DNA of 64,000 nucleotides, from NCBI GenBank assembly GCA_002495625.1, contig DAGC01000012.1:144251-208250 (forward strand), given 5' to 3'. This DNA comes from Methanobacterium sp. UBA375. GTDB lineage: Archaea > Methanobacteriota > Methanobacteria > Methanobacteriales > Methanobacteriaceae. A program made the position numbers and the translations under genes. The notes under the pieces are model-generated. The model did no database searches, had not been told where the DNA came from, and was given only the letters and a program-made list of their open reading frames with translations. This document shows positions 28,136 to 36,733 of the stretch, piece by piece (the stretch's first letter is position 1; each line of letters opens with the position of its first letter).

Positions 28136-29212
28136 ATGAAAGGGTTTGCAATGACTGGACCCAATAAAGTGGCATGGATAGAAAAGGAAAAGCCAAAAGC
28201 TGGGCCTAGAGATGCAATAATTAAGCCAACAGCTCTGGCACCTTGTAGTTCAGATATTCACACTGTATGGGAAGGTGGTATAGATCTTCAAGGAGAGATC
28301 CGTATTTTAGGTCATGAAGCAATAGGTATCGTTGATGAAGTTGGAAATGAAGTAACAGACTTCAAACCCGGTGATAAAGTAATAGTACCTGCAATTACAC
28401 CTAACTGGAGTGCTAAAGCTTCACAGTGTGGTTTACACCAGCATGCTGACTGCATGTTAGGGGGATACCAATTTACATTTATAAGAGATGGTTCCATGGC
28501 CGAATATTTCCTGGTAAATGATGCTGACGCAAACTTAGCCATCCAACCAGATGACATGTCAGATGAAGCAGCTCTTATGTTAACGGATATGGTCACCACC
28601 GGATTCAGTGGTGCTGAAAATGCCAACATCCAAATTGGAGATGACGTAGTTGTTATAGGAATTGGACCTGTTGGTCTAAATGCAGTAGCTGGTGCAGCAT
28701 TAAGAGGTGCTGGAAAACTATTCGCTGTAGGAAGTCGTCCAGACTGTATAAACATAGCTAAAACGTACGGAGCCACCGACATTATCAACTACAAAAAAGG
28801 TGACATCGTAGAACAAGTATTAGAAGCAACTGATGGAAAAGGTGCTGATGCAGTGGTTATAGCTGGAGGTAACTCTGAAACCTTTGCACAGGCAATCCAA
28901 ATGGCCAAACCAGGGTCAACAATTTCCAACATAAACTACTTCGGTGTACAAAATTACAAAAGTGCCGGAGACATCTTACCAATTCCCCGAGACGCATGGG
29001 GAGCAGGTATGGCCCACAAAACCATTACCGGCGGCCTATGTCCAGGTGGACGAGTTCGAATGGAACAACTAGTGAATGTTGTAGAAGCCGGACGCTTTGA
29101 TCCAAGTTTACTAATTACCCACAGATTCAAAGGACTGGAAAAAGTTGAAGATGCCCTCTACCTGATGAAAGACAAACCACGAGACTTAATCAAACCTATG
29201 GTTACCTTATAA
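28136..29212 (+). CDS. adh: NADP-dependent secondary alcohol dehydrogenase (zinc)
   Basis: 358 residues from the ATG at 28136, preceded by GGAGATG. The start MKGFAMTGPNKVAWIEKEKP closely resembles the Thermoanaerobacter and methanogen secondary alcohol dehydrogenases. Zinc ligands are in APCSSDIHTV (Cys), LGHEAIG (His) and LTDMVTTGF (Asp); the coenzyme site is GIGPVGLNAVAG with GSRPDC, the NADP-type loop. It oxidises 2-propanol or ethanol with NADP. With the F420:NADP oxidoreductase downstream it can feed electrons from alcohols to methanogenesis. Confidence 0.9.
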   Translation: MKGFAMTGPNKVAWIEKEKPKAGPRDAIIKPTALAPCSSDIHTVWEGGIDLQGEIRILGHEAIGIVDEVGNEVTDFKPGDKVIVPAITPNWSAKASQCGLHQHADCMLGGYQFTFIRDGSMAEYFLVNDADANLAIQPDDMSDEAALMLTDMVTTGFSGAENANIQIGDDVVVIGIGPVGLNAVAGAALRGAGKLFAVGSRPDCINIAKTYGATDIINYKKGDIVEQVLEATDGKGADAVVIAGGNSETFAQAIQMAKPGSTISNINYFGVQNYKSAGDILPIPRDAWGAGMAHKTITGGLCPGGRVRMEQLVNVVEAGRFDPSLLITHRFKGLEKVEDALYLMKDKPRDLIKPMVTL

Positions 29213-29250
29213 AAAAAATAATTTGTTAAATTAAAGCGGAGATAAAAAAA

Positions 29251-30018
29251 ATGAAAAACATATTTGACTTAAATGGAAAAGTTGCCCTGGTAACAGGTGG
29301 TTCATCTGGTCTAGGAGTTCAACTGGCAACAGCTCTTGGTGAACAGGGTGCAAAAATTGCATTATTTGCAAGAAGGGAAGAAAAACTTAAAAATGTTCAA
29401 AAAGACCTTGAAGCCAAAGGTATTGAAGCAATGTATGTAGTTACAGACGTATTAGATACTGATAACATTGCTGAATCTGTAGCTAAAGTTAAAGATCGTT
29501 ATGGTCGTATTGATATTTTAGTTAACGGTGCGGGTGTCGCTGTATTCCACCCTGCCGAAGAACAACCCATTGCTGACTGGGACAGAACAATCGACACCAA
29601 TTTAAATGGCGTATACTACGTTGCCAGAGAAGTTGGAAAAGTCATGGTTGAACAAAAATATGGTAAGATCATAAATATCGGTTCCATCCACAGTACCGTA
29701 GCAATGACCGGACTGGGACTATCTGCCTATGTTGCAGCTAAAGGTGGAGTTAAACTATTAACCAAAGCTTTAGCAACTGAATGGGCAAAATACAACATAA
29801 CGGTAAATGCAATTGGCCCTGCTTACTTTGAAAGTGAAATGACAGCTGATATCATCGCTGATAAAGAGTTCGAAGATGTTGTTAAAACTTACTGTCCAAT
29901 GGGTCGTGTAGGCGCACAAGGCGAATTAAACGGAGCTGTCATTTACTTTGCTTCAGATTCCTCTTCCTACACTACCGGACAACTACTCTCAATAGATGGT
30001 GGTTGGACCTGTATCTAG
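29251..30018 (+). CDS. Short-chain dehydrogenase/reductase
   Basis: 255 residues, classical SDR: TGGSSGLG coenzyme motif, NGAGVAVF, catalytic Ser in INIGSIHS and the YVAAK active-site motif, ending with LLSIDGGW. Closest in pattern to gluconate 5-dehydrogenase/3-oxoacyl reductase type enzymes. It follows the alcohol dehydrogenase by 38 bases in one operon and may act on a related hydroxy or keto compound; substrate unknown. Confidence 0.85.
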   Translation: MKNIFDLNGKVALVTGGSSGLGVQLATALGEQGAKIALFARREEKLKNVQKDLEAKGIEAMYVVTDVLDTDNIAESVAKVKDRYGRIDILVNGAGVAVFHPAEEQPIADWDRTIDTNLNGVYYVAREVGKVMVEQKYGKIINIGSIHSTVAMTGLGLSAYVAAKGGVKLLTKALATEWAKYNITVNAIGPAYFESEMTADIIADKEFEDVVKTYCPMGRVGAQGELNGAVIYFASDSSSYTTGQLLSIDGGWTCI

Positions 30019-30067
30019 GTAATAACCTAGATACTATCCTTTTTTAAAAATAAGATGGAGTATAAGA

Positions 30068-30748
30068 ATGAAAATAGCGATAATTGGTGGAACTGGTGGC
30101 CAGGGTTTAGGGATTGCCATACGGTTTGTGCAAGCTGTAGAAGATGTTATAATCGGATCAAGAACAATGGAAAAAGCACAAAAGGCCGTAGATAAAGTTA
30201 AAGACCTTTTAGGTGATGTAGAGAATTTGAAAGCTGCTGAAAATCCTGATTCTGCAAAAGAAGCTGATGTACTGGTTTTAACCGTGCCTTTGGCGGCTCA
30301 AAGAGCAACTCTCCTGTCTATTAAAGAAGGGGCAACTGGGAAGATATTGATGGATGCAACTGGACCTTTAGAGACAGCAATTGGAGGATCTCCCACCCGG
30401 TGTTTATACCTGCCTGAAGGAGCAGCTTCTGAAAGAGCACAGAAGATCTTACCTGATACCAACGTCATCTGTGCATTTAACAACATCAGCAGTGGAGCTT
30501 TAATGAACTACAACGAACCCATAGACTGTGATTGTCTTATATCTGGTGATAACCTGGAATCTAAAATAACAGTGGCTAAATTAATCGAAAAAATACCCGG
30601 AGTACAAGTTGTAGACTGTGGGCCTCTAGAAAGGGCACAGATCATAGAGAAGATCACACCACTACTCATTGGACTCAACATCAAAAAAACATGTAAAGAC
30701 GCAGGAATACGAATCACTGGCATAGACCCGGAATGCAAATTATATTAG
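30068..30748 (+). CDS. fno: F420H2:NADP oxidoreductase
   Basis: 226 residues. The N terminus MKIAIIGGTGGQGLGIAIRF is the dinucleotide site of the Fno/NpdG family, with SRTMEKAQKA as the NADP-phosphate loop; later ICAFNNISSGALM and CDCLISGDN are family features. The enzyme moves hydride between NADPH and coenzyme F420. Third gene of the alcohol operon, it would convert NADPH from the secondary alcohol dehydrogenase into F420H2 for CO2 reduction to methane. Confidence 0.87.
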   Translation: MKIAIIGGTGGQGLGIAIRFVQAVEDVIIGSRTMEKAQKAVDKVKDLLGDVENLKAAENPDSAKEADVLVLTVPLAAQRATLLSIKEGATGKILMDATGPLETAIGGSPTRCLYLPEGAASERAQKILPDTNVICAFNNISSGALMNYNEPIDCDCLISGDNLESKITVAKLIEKIPGVQVVDCGPLERAQIIEKITPLLIGLNIKKTCKDAGIRITGIDPECKLY

Positions 30749-31049
30749 CAAAAATCCAGTTTTATATTGACCAAGTAGCCCTAATCTTTGACTGTGAAGA
30801 TGTTAAACGCCAAACCATACATCACCTCTCTTAGGGCTGATGGCTGAAGTAAATAGGGTGTCTGAAGATCATTTTTCGCTCAAATGTATCCCCCTATCTT
30901 AAGATGCCCTATTGAACTTCAAGACAAACATAAACTGAGAAGGAAGCATAGAGATGAATGAGATAGCATTGTATGAATTTTTAGAGACAGAACATAGTGA
31001 AGTTTCATTTTCTAGATCCAAATCAGGAAATCTCATAAAAAGAGATGCT
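30749..31049. other. Gene-free leader with inverted repeats
   Basis: About 300 bases before aspartate dehydrogenase. Inverted pairs AGCCCTAA (30777-30784) with TTAGGGCT (30831-30838), and AATAGGG (30852-30858) with CCCTATT (30907-30913), could pair in RNA. The second part is open in frame with the downstream gene but has no ribosome site at its ATG. No known RNA family was recognised. Confidence 0.4.
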
Positions 31050-31814
31050 ATGAAAGTAGGTATTTTAGGATGTGGTGCCATAGCTAATGTAATCACGGAT
31101 TCCGCTTTAAAAGGTAAACTGGGCGTAGATCTAGCCTGTTTTTACGACAGGGACACGAAAAGAGCGGAAAGTATCGCATCTAAAGTTGATGGAACAGTGG
31201 CCTTAAATTTAAAAGACATGTTAAATCTGGTGGATGTGGTGGTTGAAGCTGCATCTCCCCAAGCAGTGATAGAAACTGTTCCTCAGATCCTTAAAAATGG
31301 AAAAGATGTCCTCATCATGAGTGTTGGTGCTTTAATAAACTCAGAATTTAGAGCTTATCTGGAAAAATTAGCTGAAAAATATGATTCTAGAATATATGCA
31401 CCTTCCGGGGCCATTGTAGGATTGGATGGTATTAAAGCGGCATCAGTTGGAAAAATCCATAGTGTGAGTTTGATCACTCGTAAGTCTCCAGAGTCATTGG
31501 GAATCTCTGCAGATAATGAAATGGTATTATATGAAGGTAAAGCTGAGGAGGCGGTGGGTAAATTTCCTATGAACATTAACGTGGCTGCTACTTTGAGTGT
31601 TGCTTGTGATAAAGAGGTTGATGTAAAGATCATAGCTGATCCTGCTGTGGATCAAAATTATCATGAGGTACGTGTAGTTGGAGATTTTGGCGAGCTTATA
31701 ACCAATACTCAAAATACAAAATGCACCACCAATCCGAAAACTAGTGTTTTAGCTGCTTATTCTGCCATTAAACTCCTTAAAAGTTTAAATGATCATTTGA
31801 AGATCGGAACTTAG
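31050..31814 (+). CDS. nadX: L-aspartate dehydrogenase
   Basis: 254 residues from the ATG at 31050 (GAGAT just upstream); an earlier in-frame ATG at 30954 would add 32 residues outside the family. The start MKVGILGCGAIANVITDSAL is the NAD site; VEAASPQAVIE, DVLIMSVGALIN and YAPSGAIVGLDGIKA are typical of NadX. It makes iminoaspartate for quinolinate and NAD synthesis in archaea that lack aspartate oxidase. Confidence 0.87.
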   Translation: MKVGILGCGAIANVITDSALKGKLGVDLACFYDRDTKRAESIASKVDGTVALNLKDMLNLVDVVVEAASPQAVIETVPQILKNGKDVLIMSVGALINSEFRAYLEKLAEKYDSRIYAPSGAIVGLDGIKAASVGKIHSVSLITRKSPESLGISADNEMVLYEGKAEEAVGKFPMNINVAATLSVACDKEVDVKIIADPAVDQNYHEVRVVGDFGELITNTQNTKCTTNPKTSVLAAYSAIKLLKSLNDHLKIGT

Positions 31815-31889
31815 ATATTTCTACACCCTAAACTCCTCAAAGTAATTGAAACTAAATAAACAGTGATTGCTAGAGATCCTTATCTTTTG

Positions 31890-32345
31890 CTAGAGATCCA
31901 ATCTTTTAACCAGGTGTAGCGAAGCAGAATTCATGCAATACCTTTTCCCGGTAGGTGGCGGACCATCATCAAAAACATGACCCAGATGCGCACCACACCG
32001 GGCGCATAACGCCTCAGTCCTCACCATGAAATGGCTGGTGTCAACTGCAGTGGCTACATTTTCCTCTGCAATGGGCTCCCAGAAACTGGGCCATCCCGTC
32101 CCTGAGTCAAACTTTGTTTTAGAGTCGAACAGGTCTGTGTGGCAGCAAACACACTGATATATCCCGTCCTCATGACAATCATGATATTTACCGGTGAACG
32201 CCAGTTCAGTTCCCTGTTTCCTGGCCACATCGTAGGATTCTGGACTGAGTTCCTTTTTCCACTCTTCATCCGTCTTTTCTACCCGATCCACCAGTTCAAT
32301 CTTCCCGGTTTTGGCAAAGTAGATCGGTATTTTTCCAGAAGACAT
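31890..32345 (-). CDS. msrB: Peptide-methionine (R)-S-oxide reductase MsrB
   Basis: 151 residues. Zinc-binding CVCCHTDLF and CARCGAHLGHVF, the substrate loop GTGWPSFWEP and the catalytic cysteine in KRYCMNSASL identify MsrB, which repairs methionine-R-sulfoxide. Length is normal. A 13-base direct repeat (TTGCTAGAGATCC at 31867 and 31887) spans its stop codon. Confidence 0.93.
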   Translation of the reverse strand: MSSGKIPIYFAKTGKIELVDRVEKTDEEWKKELSPESYDVARKQGTELAFTGKYHDCHEDGIYQCVCCHTDLFDSKTKFDSGTGWPSFWEPIAEENVATAVDTSHFMVRTEALCARCGAHLGHVFDDGPPPTGKRYCMNSASLHLVKRLDL

Positions 32346-32368
32346 GATATAATTTATGGCCTTTAAAA

Positions 32369-33022
32369 TTAATATAATTGTTGTTTCTTCCCTAAATAAT
32401 AAAAACCATTGGATTTATGGCCATTCATGGTTTCATAAACAGTTTTTTCAAATATAAGCTTTTTATAATCTTTTACCAATTCTAAAATATGTTCTTCGGT
32501 ATGGTGCCTTAAAACCAGACCTTCATCAATTTTGAAAACCCCATAAATCCCGTATTTGTCAGCATATTTCTGGTACCGTTTGAGATTCCTTTCATCCTGG
32601 TTTATCAGGAAATCGGCGATGTATAAAATTCCAGCATCCTTTAGAACCCTTGAAATTTCCGAGATTAAATTTTCTTGGGCGTCATCTTCTACATTGGAGG
32701 TTAAAACACCTATAAGAAGCACCGAATCAAATTTATCATCGGGAAAGGGGATACTGTCTCCATCATTTTTAACGAGATCAAGGTGGGGATACAACTTCAA
32801 ACCCCTGTCTATCATGCCCTGTGAATAATCTACACCGGATAAATTCTTAAAACCATTATTGTATAACTTATTTAGGGTTCTCCCGTATCCACAACCAACG
32901 TCTAAGATATTCATATCCCGGGGAGCATATTTTTCGAACTCCTCCATATGGAAGGGTGTGGGAAATTCCTTTTCTTCTGCCAGTTCATCCCAGTATTTTT
33001 CCTGGTCAGAACATTTTTTCAT
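32369..33022 (-). CDS. Class I SAM-dependent methyltransferase
   Basis: 217 residues. The SAM site NILDVGCGYGRTLNKLY is followed by LSGVDYSQGMID and FDSVLLIGVLTSN. It belongs to the broad UbiE/methyltransferase-11 group, substrate unknown. Its start overlaps the TetR gene by four bases (ATGA), so it is co-translated with and probably regulated by that TetR protein. Confidence 0.85.
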   Translation of the reverse strand: MKKCSDQEKYWDELAEEKEFPTPFHMEEFEKYAPRDMNILDVGCGYGRTLNKLYNNGFKNLSGVDYSQGMIDRGLKLYPHLDLVKNDGDSIPFPDDKFDSVLLIGVLTSNVEDDAQENLISEISRVLKDAGILYIADFLINQDERNLKRYQKYADKYGIYGVFKIDEGLVLRHHTEEHILELVKDYKKLIFEKTVYETMNGHKSNGFYYLGKKQQLY

Positions 33023-33645
33023 CTATTCGCCTCAGATCCGAGTAAGCTTAACTCGTTTTCTCCAATCCCCGCCACTCTTGCCAGGAAAATCTCCAGGGCC
33101 CGTATCTTTCTCCGGTATTCATGTACATTGGAAGTTCGAAGACTACTCCCCAGATTCTGCAGAATATATCCCATATATTCCACAGTTTCCTTGGGGAATT
33201 CCACGTCGAATATCTCTTCTTCCACTCCCTGTTCAACGATCTCTGTTATTAAAGGTGTTATTATTTCCTGGGATCTTTTTCTGTACTCCTGGTGCATCGC
33301 TGCGTTACCTTCCTTTTCGAAAAATTCATTTATACTCTGTTTAACTGTGGATCGTTCGATGCTCATCTGTAATATGAGTTGCATCTTTTCGAGGCCGTTC
33401 ATCTCTTCATCTGCCACCAGATTATCCATAAATTCCTTCCATTCGTTTAATATATCGTATATCACTGCTTTCATTACATCATTTTTCGATTTGAAGTAGT
33501 AAAAGAAGGATCCATGGGACATACCCAGTCGGCCGGTGATATCACTTATAGAGGTCTGTTCAAATCCTTTTTCCATAAAAAGTTCCCGGGCTGCTTCAAT
33601 GAATTCTTTTTTCCTTGTCTCCGGGTCTTTTGTTATTCTTGCCAT
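33019..33645 (-). CDS. TetR-family transcriptional regulator
   Basis: 208 residues. DNA-binding part RKKEFIEAARELFMEKGFEQ, then TSISDITGRLGMSHGSFFYY. The rest is the helical sensor domain. It is co-translated with the downstream methyltransferase. The paired TGACTGA/TCAGTCA palindromes at 35609-35646, before the flavin-fold gene, are a TetR-type site and could be a target, although no copy was seen at its own promoter. Confidence 0.87.
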   Translation of the reverse strand: MARITKDPETRKKEFIEAARELFMEKGFEQTSISDITGRLGMSHGSFFYYFKSKNDVMKAVIYDILNEWKEFMDNLVADEEMNGLEKMQLILQMSIERSTVKQSINEFFEKEGNAAMHQEYRKRSQEIITPLITEIVEQGVEEEIFDVEFPKETVEYMGYILQNLGSSLRTSNVHEYRRKIRALEIFLARVAGIGENELSLLGSEANR

Positions 33646-33661
33646 AATTTCACGTTAGGTT

Positions 33662-34291
33662 TTACATCCTTATATCCCATTCACCGTCACGCTTAGCAGG
33701 CTCTCCATGAGCAGGGCATATCCATTTAAATGGTAAATCTCCAACTCTTCTAATGGACTCCATTGAAAGATCGGTATCCCAGTTTATAAATGACTGCATA
33801 GGTTCTATTTGTCCTTTGGATGTTCTGACTAAATCTCCTGCAAATAAAACATCTTTATAAAGTAGACATACGTGTCCAGGAGTATGACCGGGAGTGGGAA
33901 TCACTGAAATATCTCCAATTTTATGATCTTCAGGGAATGGATTTATTTTTTCCGGTTTTTTTATCCTGAAGATAAACGAAAGAAATCTTTTAATCCCTTC
34001 ACGATTTTTTTCACCATAAATATAGGGTATATCTTCCTTTGAAGCCCATATACTGGCACCTGTTTCTTTTTCAAGTAAAGCAAGGTTTCCTATGTGGTCT
34101 ATGTCGTGGTGGGTTATTAGGATGTGTTTGATATCCTCTGGTTTGATGTTCATGGATTTTAGTTCATTTAATATGGCTTTTCCCTGTCCTGGGCGCCCCG
34201 TATCAACTAATATTGTTTCTTCACCGAGAATAAGGTATGCGTAATTTCTTTTTGTCGCGTCTAACGCATATACATCGTCAGTAACTTTCAA
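33662..34291 (-). CDS. MBL-fold metallo-hydrolase
   Basis: 209 residues, glyoxalase II-like. Metal motif ILITHHDIDHIGN, then TPGHTPGHVCLL, LFAGDLV and CPAHGEP supply all the zinc ligands. Generic family member; likely acts on a thioester or lactone, but no substrate can be named. It lies 16 bases upstream of the TetR gene on the same strand. Confidence 0.85.
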   Translation of the reverse strand: MKVTDDVYALDATKRNYAYLILGEETILVDTGRPGQGKAILNELKSMNIKPEDIKHILITHHDIDHIGNLALLEKETGASIWASKEDIPYIYGEKNREGIKRFLSFIFRIKKPEKINPFPEDHKIGDISVIPTPGHTPGHVCLLYKDVLFAGDLVRTSKGQIEPMQSFINWDTDLSMESIRRVGDLPFKWICPAHGEPAKRDGEWDIRM

Positions 34292-34369
34292 TCTTACACC
34301 CCCTTTGGGATAAACTCATTTTAGCTAGTAACTATATTACGATATTGTGAAACCGAGAAATATAGAATA

Positions 34370-35095
34370 TCAGAGGACTTTAGCAATCAATTGAACAAGA
34401 TTAAAATACTGTCCATTTTCAGCTTCCATCATTTTTATATCGTCTGCAGCATGGGGATTAGGGCTGGTAAGCCATTCATCCCATGCCTGTTTACAACAGT
34501 TCATTTCGCGGATATCTGTTATTTCAATACCCTCTGCTTCGCTCCATAAATCTTTCCACCAAGCAAGGGAGTGTATAGTTCTTGCCACCTCATCATTCCA
34601 AAACGGCTTCATTTCGTCGGGGACATTTTCCCCAAATTCATACTTTATGCCGGGAACCGCCACGGCAATATGGCCGCCTTTTTTCGCAAAGGGAATGAGT
34701 GACGGGAGCATTTCCGCTGTATCTCCGAAATTATGATAGGCGTCCACGCTAAACAACAGGTCAAAATATCCGTTTGCAAAAGGCAAGCCTTTGGTCGCGT
34801 CGACGGAAATCGGAACGGCATTATCATCAATCCCGATAGATTGGAACCGTTCATAATTCTCAGTTGGCGAAATCCAAAGGTCGGCGGCGAATACGGACGC
34901 GCCATATTTTTTTGCAAGCAAAAGCGTGGAAAGACCACATCCGCAGCCGAGGTCAAGTATTCGCATGTTCGCATCGATGTTTAGGTATGAAGCCAATTCT
35001 TCTGATACTCGCATCGCATTCGGCCCCATCATAGTGGCTTTCAAAAACTCCATGTTCTTATCATCCGAATTAAATTGGTTTGTAAATGTATACAT
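34370..35095 (-). CDS. SAM-dependent methyltransferase, possibly acquired from bacteria
   Basis: 241 residues from the ATG at 35095, which follows GGAAGG; the ATG at 35113 lies within that site. SAM motif RILDLGCGCGLSTLLLAKK, then VFAADLW and FDLLFSVDAYHNFG. The C-terminal NCCKQAWDEWLTSPNPHA is characteristic of a group I associate with Firmicutes. Its base use (many GCG, CGG, GTC codons) is visibly more GC-rich than its neighbours, hinting at transfer. Substrate unknown. Confidence 0.82.
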   Translation of the reverse strand: MYTFTNQFNSDDKNMEFLKATMMGPNAMRVSEELASYLNIDANMRILDLGCGCGLSTLLLAKKYGASVFAADLWISPTENYERFQSIGIDDNAVPISVDATKGLPFANGYFDLLFSVDAYHNFGDTAEMLPSLIPFAKKGGHIAVAVPGIKYEFGENVPDEMKPFWNDEVARTIHSLAWWKDLWSEAEGIEITDIREMNCCKQAWDEWLTSPNPHAADDIKMMEAENGQYFNLVQLIAKVL

Positions 35096-35153
35096 TAGTA
35101 TTCTTCCTTCCATTTCAGCCTTATAAGAATAATTTTATTTATCAATCCATTAT

Positions 35154-35585
35154 TTATTTGCTTCCAAATTTTATCATCTTTTTAGGTTGGAATGCGTTTT
35201 CTATATTCCAGAAGTATACTTCACCTTCAGGTATTGCGAAGATTATAAGATTTGGGTTTTCTGGGGTTAACCCGAAATCCTTAAGGAATGGCCTGTCATC
35301 AAAAACTCTCTTTTTTAGTTCAATGTCGTCCAGGAATTCCACTTCTCCAGCTACCCTCATCATGGTTCCGAACATCTCGCCTGGTTCCCAGAATCCTGCT
35401 TCTACCTTGGGGTTTTTCTGAAGCTGCTTATACATGTCTGTACTGGCTCTTATCTGGAAGTAATAACCGGTTTCATCGGCAAACCACATCCTAAGTGCCC
35501 TTACCCGTGGTTGGTCATTTTCTATGCTGGAAACCCAGCTTAGGGGGTTTTTATTTGCAAATTCTATACTTTTTTTAATGTTCAT
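35154..35585 (-). CDS. Pyridoxamine 5'-phosphate oxidase-like flavin protein
   Basis: 143 residues from the ATG at 35585, preceded by GGGGGAAG; the longer frame to 35627 would run into the operator. A split-barrel flavin-binding domain: SIEFANKNPLSWVSSIENDQ, VRALRMWFADETGYYF and FWEPGEMFGTMMRVAGEVEF. Such proteins bind FMN or F420. Substrate unknown. Two TetR-type palindromes sit over its promoter. Confidence 0.8.
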   Translation of the reverse strand: MNIKKSIEFANKNPLSWVSSIENDQPRVRALRMWFADETGYYFQIRASTDMYKQLQKNPKVEAGFWEPGEMFGTMMRVAGEVEFLDDIELKKRVFDDRPFLKDFGLTPENPNLIIFAIPEGEVYFWNIENAFQPKKMIKFGSK

Positions 35586-35608
35586 TATTTTTCTTCCCCC
35601 TAATATAT

Positions 35609-35646
35609 TTGACTTACCATCAGTCAATTTGACTGATTGTCAGTCA
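35609..35646 (-). promoter_or_regulatory. Two TetR-type palindromes before the flavin-fold gene
   Basis: Site A (35609-35627) has arms TTGACT and AGTCAA; site B (35630-35646) reads TGACTGATTGTCAGTCA, a near-perfect palindrome. They lie immediately downstream of an AT-rich TATA-like stretch (35650-35665, minus strand) and just ahead of the gene start. The two are about one and a half helical turns apart, centre to centre 20 bases. Likely repressor: a TetR protein, possibly that of 33019-33645. Confidence 0.65.
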
Positions 35647-35721
35647 GTTTATAGGTTATATTATTTAAAGTTATGGTGTAGAAAAATAAATTAAAAAATT
35701 AAAATCTATAAAAAAAGAGAT

Positions 35722-36648
35722 CTAAGCAAATTCAATGGTACTAGGCGGCTTATCACTTACAGAAAGCGATACATGGGTAACTTCAGGTATTTCAGCAGTG
35801 ATACGCTGGGAAATAGCCTTTATCATGGGCCAGGGTAGTTCGGGCACGTGGGCGGTCATGGCATCCAGGGATTCCACCATCCTCAGAACCACCAGGTATC
35901 CGTAGTCCCTTATATCTCCCTTAACACCGGTAACCCGGGTGTTGGTTAAAACTGCGAAGTACTGCCATAAACTATCCTCTATACCTTCCTTTTTCACCTC
36001 TTCCTCAACGATGGCGTTTGCCTTCCGGCAGATTTCAATTTTTTCCGGGGTTATGGGGCCCACGATGCGCACGGCCAGTCCCGGACCAGGGAATGGCTGT
36101 CTGTTTATTATCTCGTCGGGGAGACCAAGCTCGGATCCCACGATCCTCACCTCGTCCTTGTAAAGTTCCCGTATTGGTTCCACGATCTCCAGTACCAGTC
36201 CGTGGGGCAGGGCCAGGTTGTGGTGGGATTTGATGTTTCCCTGGCTTTCAATCCAGTCCGGGGCTATGGTCCCCTGTACCAGGTACTCGGCCCCCACATC
36301 CTCGGCTACCCTCTCAAAAACGTTGATGAATACTTCCCCGATGATCTTTCGTTTTTCTTCCGGGTCGCTGACCCCCTCCAACCTGTCTAAGAATTCTTCA
36401 CTGGCATCAACTGATATAAGATTAAGCCGGTCCTGGAAGGTCTTCTCCACGTATTCAGCTTCACCTTCCCGTACCAGGCCGTGGTCTACAAAAACCGCGA
36501 CCAAGTTATCACCTATGGCCTTTGAAGCCAGGACAGATGAAACAGAACTATCAACACCACCAGATAATGCTATGATGGCCTTTTTATCCCCTATGGTATT
36601 TTTCATTCCCTCAATGGATTCTTGTATAAAATCAGATGGATCTAACAT
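35722..36648 (-). CDS. guaAB: GMP synthase subunit B (ATP pyrophosphatase)
   Basis: 308 residues. The PP-loop AIIALSGGVDSSVSSVLA, FVDHGLVREGE and PFPGPGLAVRIVG are those of the XMP-binding half of GMP synthase, and the C terminus PPSTIEFA is the dimerisation end. It has no glutaminase domain: archaea encode that separately. The partner guaAA is at 42113-42679 on the same strand, with a four-gene glycan cassette between them. Confidence 0.95.
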   Translation of the reverse strand: MLDPSDFIQESIEGMKNTIGDKKAIIALSGGVDSSVSSVLASKAIGDNLVAVFVDHGLVREGEAEYVEKTFQDRLNLISVDASEEFLDRLEGVSDPEEKRKIIGEVFINVFERVAEDVGAEYLVQGTIAPDWIESQGNIKSHHNLALPHGLVLEIVEPIRELYKDEVRIVGSELGLPDEIINRQPFPGPGLAVRIVGPITPEKIEICRKANAIVEEEVKKEGIEDSLWQYFAVLTNTRVTGVKGDIRDYGYLVVLRMVESLDAMTAHVPELPWPMIKAISQRITAEIPEVTHVSLSVSDKPPSTIEFA

Positions 36649-36702
36649 GTATACACCCTTTTTAAAATCATGATAAGTATTTATTTTTGATATCTACAAA
36701 AT

Positions 36703-36733
36703 AATTTATATCTAGCTCTATATATTTATTTCA
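36703..36733 (+). promoter_or_regulatory. TATA promoter, probably leaderless transcript
   Basis: AATTTATATCT (about 36703-36713) lies some 25-28 bases before the ATG at 36734, and no ribosome site precedes that ATG. With the usual archaeal spacing transcription would begin at or next to the start codon. Confidence 0.45.

Noticed and set aside
32859..33499. Two overlapping plus-strand frames opposite the TetR gene
   Set aside because: They are complements of the TetR and methyltransferase genes, which have clear domains and an ATGA overlap.
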